Source: PALSA-1004 sp046596405 | Lineage (GTDB): Bacteria > Pseudomonadota > Gammaproteobacteria > Burkholderiales > SG8-41 | Assembly: GCA_046596405.1 (NCBI GenBank) | Contig: JBKJMN010000138.1 | Span: 1-10,550 of the forward strand | Direction: 5' to 3' | DNA: 10,550 nt | Part shown: in pieces, positions 1-4,508 of the stretch | How positions within the stretch are numbered: the stretch's first letter is position 1 | How the letters are laid out: each line of letters begins with the position of its first letter | Made by a program: the position numbers and the translations under genes | Notes under the pieces: model-generated | Databases searched by the model: none | The model's input: the letters and a program-made list of their open reading frames with translations, nothing else | Told to the model about the DNA's origin: nothing

Positions 1-708
1 GAGCGGGCCGGCTTGGCGCATGTTGCCGCCGACCATGCGGCGAAACGCGCGTGAACGTTCGATAAAATCATTACTGCCGCACAGCACCGAGCCAACCGGT
101 GCTGACAGACCTTTCGAAACACAGAAACACACACTGTCGCAATGCTGCGAGACTTCCTTCGCGGTCGTTTTCAATGCCGCGGCGGCGTTGAACAGTCGCG
201 CGCCGTCGACGTGCACCGGGACATTGTGTTCGCGGGAGAGCTTGTGAACTTCAGCCATGTGCGCGAGCGGCAAAACGGCGCCGCTCGCCTTGTTGTGAGT
301 GTTCTCCATCCACACGAGCGCGGTGCCCATCTGGTTGCGGTGCGTGCGTTTGATTTTTTGGCGCAGCACGTCGATGTCCATCTGGCCCCGTGTCCCGGGA
401 ATCGCGCGATAAAAAAGCCCTGCGAGCGCGGCCATCCCGCCCAGTTCCGAGCTCAAAGTGTGAGAGCCTTCCTCAAGCAGCACTTCGCCGCCGCGCTGCG
501 CGTGAGCGAGCATGGCCACGAGATTCGTCATCGTGCCGCTCGGCATGTAAGCGCCGGCTTCTTTGCCGGTTTTTTCCGCCGCGAGCGATTCGAGCCTCTG
601 CACTGTCGGGTCGCCATCGCGCGAATCGTCGCCGTAAGTGGCTTCCTGCATGGCGGCCAGCATCGCTTCGGTCGGTCGGGTTATGGTGTCGCTTCTCAGA
701 TCAATCAT
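1..708 (-). CDS. ltaE: Low-specificity L-threonine aldolase, C-terminus outside window
   Basis: This is a PLP-dependent fold-type I enzyme that cleaves L-threonine or L-allo-threonine to glycine and acetaldehyde in the cytoplasm. The visible 236 residues start MIDLRSDTITRPTEAM, the typical N-terminus of the family. Family residues are present: His83 in EEGSHTLSSELGG (PLP stacking), Asp168 in VHVDGAR (pyridine nitrogen contact), and the Schiff-base lysine Lys199 in CVSKGLSAPVGS. About 100 C-terminal residues are missing because the gene runs off the left edge; family members are about 335-350 residues. The start is the ATG at 708, preceded by a modest purine-rich GAAAG. It lies downstream of the HAD gene on the same strand, but an inverted-repeat element separates them, so it may be transcribed separately. 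Identification rests on motifs read directly; the symbol follows the E. coli family member. Confidence 0.93.
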   Translation of the reverse strand, partial: MIDLRSDTITRPTEAMLAAMQEATYGDDSRDGDPTVQRLESLAAEKTGKEAGAYMPSGTMTNLVAMLAHAQRGGEVLLEEGSHTLSSELGGMAALAGLFYRAIPGTRGQMDIDVLRQKIKRTHRNQMGTALVWMENTHNKASGAVLPLAHMAEVHKLSREHNVPVHVDGARLFNAAAALKTTAKEVSQHCDSVCFCVSKGLSAPVGSVLCGSNDFIERSRAFRRMVGGNMRQAGPL

Positions 709-727
709 TATTTTTCTTTCAGTCATT

Positions 728-881
728 AACCGCGAAGGACGCAAAGGACGCGAAGGAACGCTTAAGCATGTATTGAAGGCTCACTAAATTTCATCATACA
801 GACGTAGTGCGTTCAAGTTGAGGCCGCAAGCTTTCTTGGGCGCATTTTAATTCCACTGCGTCCTTCGCGTCCTTCGCGGTT
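728..881. repeat. Inverted-repeat element built from 9-base units
   Basis: Two 24-base arms face each other: 728-751 and 858-881. Read in one direction both are AACCGCGAAGGACGC(A/G)AAGGACGC, with a single mismatch. Inside each arm the unit GGACGC(A/G)AA repeats with 9-base period, and the left arm continues with a further CGAAGGA. The 106 bases between the arms show no gene and are less GC-rich than the surroundings. The element fills almost the whole gap between the HAD phosphatase and the threonine aldolase gene. It resembles short non-coding dispersed repeats of proteobacterial genomes and could act as a large stem-loop. No transposase or clear target duplication was seen. Confidence 0.75.
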
Positions 882-891
882 CAAGATTGGG

Positions 892-1686
892 TCAGCGCGC
901 AGCGAGCAGGAATTCCGCGAGTTCGCAAAATCCCGCGCCGCTTTCTGCTTGTGTCACGTATGCGGGTGCGGCGGCGAGCTGCCCGGCGAACGCCATCACG
1001 TTGGCGACGCCGACCGCGTGCGGAAAATAACCGAACATTGGCGCGTCGTTCGGCGAGTCGCCGATGAAGACGAAAGCGCTCTTCTGCGCGTCGAGGTCGG
1101 TGGCGAAACATTCGCGCATCAGCGTGCGTGTCATCGCCAGTTTATCGTACGAGCCGAACCAGCCGTTGACGTGGATCGAGCTCACCTTCGCGGTCATGCC
1201 GGCCTCCCGCATCAGCGCGACGATCCTGGCGACCGCAGCGACGGGCAGCGGCGGCACGTCTTCGCAATAGTCGATCGCGAGGTCCGCCGCGCGGTAATGC
1301 TGGTCGCTCGCGACCGCGCAGCCGGGGACCAGCTCGAGTATGCGGTCGCCGATGGCGGGAAGCCGCTCGCGATGGTCGGCACGGGTGGCGGCATCATGGA
1401 CGTAGCGTCGCCGCATGGTGCGCGCCGTATGATCGTAGCGGAAATAGAACGCGCCATTTTCGCCGACCACCGCATCGACGGGCCACATACGCGCGATGTG
1501 GTCGCACCAGCCCGCGGGCCGCCCGGTAATCGGCACCACGAGCAGCCCCGCACGTTGCAAAGCCTCGAGCGCCGCATACGCGGGGGCAGTGAGGCGCCCG
1601 CCGGTGGTCAGCGTGTCGTCGATATCGCAGAACACGCCGCGGATATGCGCGCGGGCCGGACGCGGAAATTCGGCGAGCGTTTTCAT
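892..1686 (-). CDS. HAD superfamily subclass IIB phosphatase
   Basis: This 264-residue protein has all four HAD motifs. Motif I is FCDIDDTLTT, with nucleophile Asp21 and acid/base Asp23. Motif II is PITGRP, motif III is Lys182 in SYDKLAMTR, and motif IV is GDSPND with Asp210 and Asp214 binding Mg2+. The large cap between motifs II and III and the order of motifs fit subclass IIB (Cof, sucrose-phosphate phosphatase and mannosyl-3-phosphoglycerate phosphatase relatives), so a soluble sugar-phosphate or phosphoglycerate phosphatase is likely; the substrate cannot be told. The frame is open for 99 further codons upstream, but that part is antisense-quality sequence overlapping the preceding gene. 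The ATG at 1686 has a strong purine tract (GAGGAAGAG) upstream and gives the expected N-terminus. Its first base is the last base of the upstream stop codon (TGATG), so the pair is probably translationally coupled. Confidence 0.85.
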   Translation of the reverse strand: MKTLAEFPRPARAHIRGVFCDIDDTLTTGGRLTAPAYAALEALQRAGLLVVPITGRPAGWCDHIARMWPVDAVVGENGAFYFRYDHTARTMRRRYVHDAATRADHRERLPAIGDRILELVPGCAVASDQHYRAADLAIDYCEDVPPLPVAAVARIVALMREAGMTAKVSSIHVNGWFGSYDKLAMTRTLMRECFATDLDAQKSAFVFIGDSPNDAPMFGYFPHAVGVANVMAFAGQLAAAPAYVTQAESGAGFCELAEFLLAAR

Positions 1687-2300
1687 CAATAGCACTCTTC
1701 CTCGCCGGCCGGCTGCACCGGGCGCGGCACGAAATCGAAGCGCTCGGGTACTTCCGCCGCGGTAATCGGCGACACCGTTTCCAGATTGCCGCGGTAAGTG
1801 AATGCAAGGTTTGCGGCGATGCCGGATTGCAATTGCTCGATCGCGACGGTGATGCTCTCCTCGCTCAAAGCAGCGCCGTGCACGTCGGTGAATGCGCCGA
1901 GCAGCCGCTCGAGGTCGCGGTCGTCGACCGAGCCTATGCCGTGCTCGCTTTCGAGCAGCACTATTCCGGCTTCGTCGATCCACACGCTATTGATTTCGCT
2001 TACCGCGCGCCTGGTTTGCGTCTCGAGACGGTGCGCCGCGCCGGGCTGCGCATCCCAGACCAGCCGATAAACGAACGGCGTGTACTCGAGCGAAATAAAT
2101 ACGCGCTGCGGCCCGTTCTGGAAAAACCAGCGGCCGAGATCGTCGTGCTCGTAGTTGCGGCCAATGAAGTCGGCGACGATCGGATTTGAAATGCGCTCGC
2201 CCTTGATCAGCCAGTTGCCGCGGCGGTTGAGCGACAACCAGCCGTAGACCGCCGGCACGTTTGGCCATTTCGCCATTCCCTGTTTAACAATATCGTCCAT
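1686..2300 (-). CDS. Conserved hypothetical protein, betaproteobacterial type
   Basis: This 204-residue soluble protein has no signal peptide or membrane segment. It begins MDDIVKQGMAKWPNVPAVYG and contains a tryptophan- and aromatic-rich N-terminal half with GWLSLNRRGNWLIKGERIS, FIGRNYEHDDLGRWFFQNG and PQRVFISLEYTPFVYRL, then a more acidic C-terminal half. I recognise the overall pattern as a conserved family of unknown function in betaproteobacteria. It may be the Pfam family named DUF2944 or DUF2946, but that is unverified memory. The gene is directly upstream of the HAD phosphatase with a 1-base overlap, which suggests joint expression. Its ATG at 2300 has no clear Shine-Dalgarno sequence. 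Its first 12 to 15 codons are duplicated three times upstream (see 2301-2696), so the leader of this gene is unusual. Confidence 0.8.
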   Translation of the reverse strand: MDDIVKQGMAKWPNVPAVYGWLSLNRRGNWLIKGERISNPIVADFIGRNYEHDDLGRWFFQNGPQRVFISLEYTPFVYRLVWDAQPGAAHRLETQTRRAVSEINSVWIDEAGIVLLESEHGIGSVDDRDLERLLGAFTDVHGAALSEESITVAIEQLQSGIAANLAFTYRGNLETVSPITAAEVPERFDFVPRPVQPAGEEECY

Positions 2301-2325
2301 ATTCAGAGAGTGTGCCAGTCAATCC

Positions 2326-2386
2326 GGCGGCCCGGCGCCGCTTCCCGCAAACGGGCCTGCGGCTAACGAGTCAGCGGCGCTCCACC
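2326..2386. repeat. 61-base palindromic element, copy 1
   Basis: On the plus strand the outer arms are GGCGG and CCACC (one mismatch), then GCGCCGC pairs fully with GCGGCGC. The inner hairpin is CCCG-CAAA-CGGG. An alternative local pairing, GCCGC with GCGGC flanking the inner hairpin, uses the same 5' arm, so the long and local folds exclude each other. The stop codon of the first mini-ORF (2363-2365) lies in the interior of the structure. Confidence 0.75.
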
Positions 2387-2434
2387 TTGCAGATTTGGCC
2401 ATTTGGCCATGCCTTGTTTAACGATATCGTCCAT
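2363..2434 (-). pseudogene. Mini-ORF copy of the downstream gene start, unit 1 (23 codons plus stop)
   Basis: It reads MDDIVKQGMAKWPNLQGGAPLTR and stops at TAG. The first 15 codons match the start of the gene at 2300. Over that stretch there are five synonymous third-position differences and one first-position change (Val to Leu); homology then ends and the frame enters the palindrome. It is either a dead 5' fragment produced by duplication or a short upstream ORF in the leader of the gene. No Shine-Dalgarno sequence is seen before its ATG. Translation is not shown. Confidence 0.55.
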
Positions 2435-2460
2435 TTATGCAACAGGTGTGTGATCAATCC

Positions 2461-2521
2461 GGCGGCCCGGCACCGCTTCCCGCAAGCGGGCCTCCGGCTA
2501 ACGAGTCAGCGGTGCTCCGCC
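2461..2521. repeat. 61-base palindromic element, copy 2
   Basis: This is the best-paired copy. GGCGG pairs with CCGCC and GCACCGC pairs fully with GCGGTGC, closing an inner hairpin CCCGC-AA-GCGGG. Compared with copy 1, an A-T pair stands where copy 1 has G-C, so the stem is kept by paired changes. The local GCCGC/GCGGC alternative of copies 1 and 3 is weakened here by CCTCCGG. Confidence 0.8.
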
Positions 2522-2569
2522 TTGCACATTGGGCCATTTGGCGATGCCTTGTTTAACGATATCGTCCAT
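2498..2569 (-). pseudogene. Mini-ORF copy of the downstream gene start, unit 2 (23 codons plus stop)
   Basis: It reads MDDIVKQGIAKWPNVQGGAPLTR and stops at TAG, the same length and ending as unit 1. Against the gene at 2300 it has seven differences in the shared 15 codons, six synonymous and one Met to Ile, all at third positions. Against unit 1 the two tail differences (GGT/GGC and GCG/GCA) are also synonymous, although one of them is part of the paired change in the palindrome. Status is as for unit 1: a duplication remnant or a leader ORF. Confidence 0.55.
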
Positions 2570-2588
2570 TTATGCAACAGGTGTGTGA

Positions 2589-2696
2589 TCAATCCGGCGG
2601 CCCGGCGCCGCTTCCCGCAAACGGGCCTGCGGCTAACGAGTCAGCGGTGCTCCGCCTTGCCCATTTGGCCATGCCCTGTTTAACAATATCGTCCAT
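2589..2696 (-). pseudogene. Frameshifted copy of the downstream gene start, unit 3
   Basis: This outermost copy begins MDDIVKQGMAKW like the gene, with only two differences in 12 codons, both synonymous. An 8-base gap relative to unit 2 then shifts the frame, which runs through the palindrome to a TGA after 35 codons (ending SGAGPPD). With the intact gene it shares ATT and CAG codons where units 1 and 2 have ATC and CAA, so the two outer copies are the closest pair. It may mark the original position of the gene start before the array grew. The bases before its ATG (AAGCAAGAC) give only a weak ribosome site. Confidence 0.5.
2596..2656. repeat. 61-base palindromic element, copy 3
   Basis: GGCGG pairs with CCGCC. 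GCGCCGC pairs with GCGGTGC through one G-T pair, intermediate between copies 1 and 2. The inner hairpin CCCG-CAAA-CGGG and the alternative GCCGC/GCGGC local stem match copy 1. Confidence 0.75.
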
Positions 2697-2727
2697 GTCT
2701 TGCTTGAAATGAACGGCGACTAGGATG

Positions 2728-2830
2728 GTGAAAGAGTGAAGGAGTGAATGGGTGAAAACCCCCGCCCTGGCCCTCCCCCTCGGCGAGGGGGAGGAGACCT
2801 TTTCACCCCTTCACCCTTTCACGCCTTCAC
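2728..2830. repeat. Inverted repeat of 8-base GTGAARGG-like units around a perfect GC hairpin
   Basis: The arms 2728-2758 and 2800-2830 are 31 bases each. Read in one direction they match at 26 of 31 positions, and both are runs of GTGAA-type units with 8-base period. Between them, CCTCCCCCTC (2772-2781) pairs perfectly with GAGGGGGAGG (2785-2794) across a GGC loop. The right arm starts 7 bases beyond the stop codon of the gene at 2838-3410, so on the minus strand the structure sits where a terminator would be. It lacks an adjacent T-run, so intrinsic termination is doubtful. It looks like a non-autonomous dispersed repeat. Confidence 0.75.
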
Positions 2831-2837
2831 GGCATTC

Positions 2838-3410
2838 TTAATGCAGATGCCGGTTGCGCGGATGCGGCTGGAGCGTCGGGGCCGCCACTGTCGGCTCTTC
2901 CGCGACCGGGCGGCGTTTCCATTCGTCGTCGAACATCTGGTTGACCATGTTCGCGACCTGGTCGACGCGTGCCTTGTCGAAATGCGGCGACAGCAACGCC
3001 CCCAGGTCTTCCTCGACGCACTGGCGGCGGATTTCGTGGATCGCTTCCGCGCTCGGCCCAATGAAAATCTGCTGGAACTCTTCCTTGCCGTTGTCGTGGT
3101 AGCAGGTCAGCGTTACTTCGGACGCGTACTCGGTGAGCGGGCCCAGCGCCTGGAAGGCCTCGGTCAGGCGCGCCTGGAAGCTGCGGCCGACTTCGCCCGT
3201 CCAGCACAGGTCGAGCGCCTGCTCTTTCACGTCGAAGCGGATACCAGGCTCTTCGCGCTCGAGGCTTTGCACTTTGTCGATCGCATCGACTTCGAGATAG
3301 TCGAGCCACGGCCGCAATGCGTGCTCGACCTGCGTCAGGTGCACGCCTTTGCACAGGAAAGCGGTGCCGTGAACATGAACTTCCATGCGCATTTTGAGCT
3401 CCGGATCCAT
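2838..3410 (-). CDS. Conserved hypothetical protein, possibly DUF6806-like
   Basis: This 190-residue soluble protein has no signal peptide or membrane segment. Its core reads MEVHVHG, HALRPWLDYLEVDAIDK, EPGIRFDVKEQALDLCWTGE and VTLTCYHDNGKEEFQQIFIG, followed by a helical stretch (DKARVDQVANMVNQMFDDEW) and a proline- and alanine-rich tail. This is a conserved family of unknown function in betaproteobacteria; the number DUF6806 is an unverified recollection. The ATG at 3410 has AAGGG 8 bases upstream. An in-frame ATG at 3392 preceded by GGAG would remove six residues and is also possible. A candidate extended -10 lies at 3451-3456. The gene stands alone downstream of the Bug-like gene, with 79 bases between them. 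Confidence 0.8.
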   Translation of the reverse strand: MDPELKMRMEVHVHGTAFLCKGVHLTQVEHALRPWLDYLEVDAIDKVQSLEREEPGIRFDVKEQALDLCWTGEVGRSFQARLTEAFQALGPLTEYASEVTLTCYHDNGKEEFQQIFIGPSAEAIHEIRRQCVEEDLGALLSPHFDKARVDQVANMVNQMFDDEWKRRPVAEEPTVAAPTLQPHPRNRHLH

Positions 3411-3450
3411 TTGAGTCGCCCTTCAGGGTGCCGATTAGGGCGGGGAGTCA

Positions 3451-3456
3451 AGGATA
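3451..3456 (-). promoter_or_regulatory. Candidate extended -10 box for the gene at 3410
   Basis: On the minus strand TGCTATCCT gives an extended -10 (TG-N-TATCCT), about 40 bases before the ATG at 3410. No convincing -35 was seen. The same TGCTATC pattern recurs before two other genes in the window. Confidence 0.35.
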
Positions 3457-3489
3457 GCACAGCGCGGGTGGGCCGAGAACGAGCCCTGC

Positions 3490-4419
3490 TCACGGCAAGA
3501 GGCCAAGTTCGGCCAGCGTCGCGTGCATGTCGGCGCGTTCGCGCGCAAGGTAGACCGCGAGTTCGGCGCTGTTGCGGTACAGAGCGCTCCAATGATGTTG
3601 CGCGATCGCCGCCCGCCACGTCGCGGACGCAGTTGCGCGCGCGAGTGTCGAATCCCAGAATGCAATTTGTGCGGGGTCGAGTCCACGCGCGCCATCGACG
3701 CCGCGCCACGCATCGACCACGCAGTCTATGCCCTGCTCGACCCACGTCGGGGTGTCCGCGAAAGGCGGCGCGAGGCGCGCCGGCGCTGTCACGGCGAGCG
3801 CGCGCAGGCTGCCGTCGGCGAGTTCCGGCAGCACGCTGGTGGCCGAAATCACGCCTAAAGCGCAACTGCCGGCGACGACCGCTGCAATAGCGTCGCGCGC
3901 CGAATCGAATGCATTCACTTTGAGCGCTGTGACATCGCCGCCGACGTGCCGCGTCACGCGCGCGAGCGCGATGTGATTCGGATTGCCCGCCGACGTCGCG
4001 ACGGCGGCGGGCGCCGAGCCCGGTGCGCGCGCGAGTCGCTCCATGAGATCGCGGCTGCTGTTGAGCGGCGAGTCCGCACGCGCAGCAAACACGATGTACT
4101 CGTTATGCAACATGGCGAGCGGCGTATAGCTGTCGTGATCGAACGGCGTTTGGCCCGTCAGGAAGTCCGTCGTCACATTGGGTGAGGTCACCGCCAGCAC
4201 GTGCGCGTCGCCCGGGAAGCGATCGAGATAGGCCCAGATCCGCCGGCTCGCGTCGCCGGGCAAATTGATGACGGTGACCGGCACGTCGACGAGCGCTTGC
4301 GACTCGATCGCCCGCGCGAGCGCGCGCGCCGTGCGGTCGAGGCCCGCGCCCGGCGGCGTGCCCGCGACGATTTCGATCGCGCGCTGGGGTCGCCACGGGT
4401 TTCTGGTTGTTAACGACAT
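3490..4419 (-). CDS. Bug/TctC-family solute-binding-like protein without a visible signal peptide
   Basis: This 309-residue protein has the tripartite tricarboxylate receptor (Bug/TctC) fold signature: AIEIVAGTPPGAGLDRTARA (the ligand-loop region), VTVINLPG, YTPLAML, GNPNHIALARV, VLGVTAPQRL-like LRALAVTAPARL, and PTWVEQGID. It aligns along its whole length with the Bug protein at 5585-6562, so the two are paralogs. Bug receptors normally have an Ala-X-Ala signal peptide; here the mature-like domain starts about 9 residues after the ATG at 4419. The frame is open to an ATG at 4491 and another at 4470. The extension (about 24 residues, with PLPAFA near the end) is polar and lacks a hydrophobic core. 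No start has a good ribosome site. It could be a cytoplasmic derivative, a decaying paralog, or a protein with an atypical leader. It is divergent from the oxidoreductase gene. Confidence 0.82.
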   Translation of the reverse strand: MSLTTRNPWRPQRAIEIVAGTPPGAGLDRTARALARAIESQALVDVPVTVINLPGDASRRIWAYLDRFPGDAHVLAVTSPNVTTDFLTGQTPFDHDSYTPLAMLHNEYIVFAARADSPLNSSRDLMERLARAPGSAPAAVATSAGNPNHIALARVTRHVGGDVTALKVNAFDSARDAIAAVVAGSCALGVISATSVLPELADGSLRALAVTAPARLAPPFADTPTWVEQGIDCVVDAWRGVDGARGLDPAQIAFWDSTLARATASATWRAAIAQHHWSALYRNSAELAVYLARERADMHATLAELGLLP

Positions 4420-4436
4420 AGCGAAAGCCGGCAAGG

Positions 4437-4474
4437 GAGAGTGCTTTATAGCATGTCTTTCGGCTATCATTCTC
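4437..4474. promoter_or_regulatory. Imperfect dyad in the divergent promoter region
   Basis: GAGAGTG and ATAGC (4437-4443, 4448-4452) face GCTAT and CATTCTC (4463-4474), with one mismatch and an extra CTTT in the left arm. The palindrome TGCTTTATAGCA lies inside the left part. It sits between the divergent Bug-like and oxidoreductase genes, where an operator would be expected. No regulator gene lies nearby to support this. Confidence 0.3.
4465..4470 (+). promoter_or_regulatory. Candidate -10 box for the oxidoreductase-Bug pair
   Basis: TATCAT within GGCTATCATTC would place the transcript start near 4477, giving a leader of about 32 bases before the TTG at 4509. The -35 region (TGCTTT) is poor, so an activator may be needed if the promoter is real. 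Confidence 0.35.
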
Positions 4475-4508
4475 AACCATCGACCCGTCAAAACAAGAAA
4501 ATAAAATC

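Larger units (their letters stand above)
2301..2696 (-). repeat. Three-unit tandem array copying the start of the downstream gene
   Basis: The stretch divides into units 2301-2434 (134 bases), 2435-2569 (135) and 2570-2696 (127). Read on the minus strand each unit has an ATG, a copy of the first 12 to 15 codons of the gene at 2300, a 61-base GC-rich palindrome, and a 20- to 25-base AT-richer spacer before the next ATG. Units 2 and 3 share the spacer TTATGCAACAGGTGTGTGAT (plus strand); the spacer next to the intact gene differs. The third unit lacks 8 bases relative to the second, just after the AAATGG codons, which accounts exactly for its shorter length. The units have diverged, so the array is not a very recent slippage product. 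The copies have no transposase and no unique spacers. Confidence 0.9.

Noticed and set aside
1687..1983. N-terminal extension of the HAD protein by 99 residues
   Set aside because: The extension is Arg-rich, overlaps the preceding real gene in another frame, and the ATG at 1686 has a better ribosome site and family-like N-terminus.
2326..2656. Integron attC sites, because of GCTAACG/CGTTAGC next to a large imperfect hairpin
   Set aside because: The GTTRRRY core does not fit (GTTAGCC), the paired second core is missing, and there are no cassette genes or integrase.
2312..2683. A plus-strand open frame of 123 codons with a 45-residue repeat (NPAARRRFPQTGLRLTSQR)
   Set aside because: The period is the DNA unit of the tandem array (135 = 3 x 45), and the open frame follows from the repeat, on the strand opposite to the gene copies. 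No ribosome site or family resemblance was seen.
2301..2696. CRISPR array
   Set aside because: The units are about 135 bases and similar along their whole length, with no short repeat and unique spacer pattern and no cas genes.
2772..2799. Rho-independent terminator for the gene at 2838-3410
   Set aside because: The stem is perfect, but no T-run follows directly on either strand; the nearest T stretch on the minus strand comes about a dozen bases later.
2748..3890. Long plus-strand open frame of 380 codons
   Set aside because: It is antisense to two recognisable minus-strand genes and begins inside a repeat; its composition (Arg/Ala-rich, low complexity) is typical of a shadow frame in GC-rich DNA.
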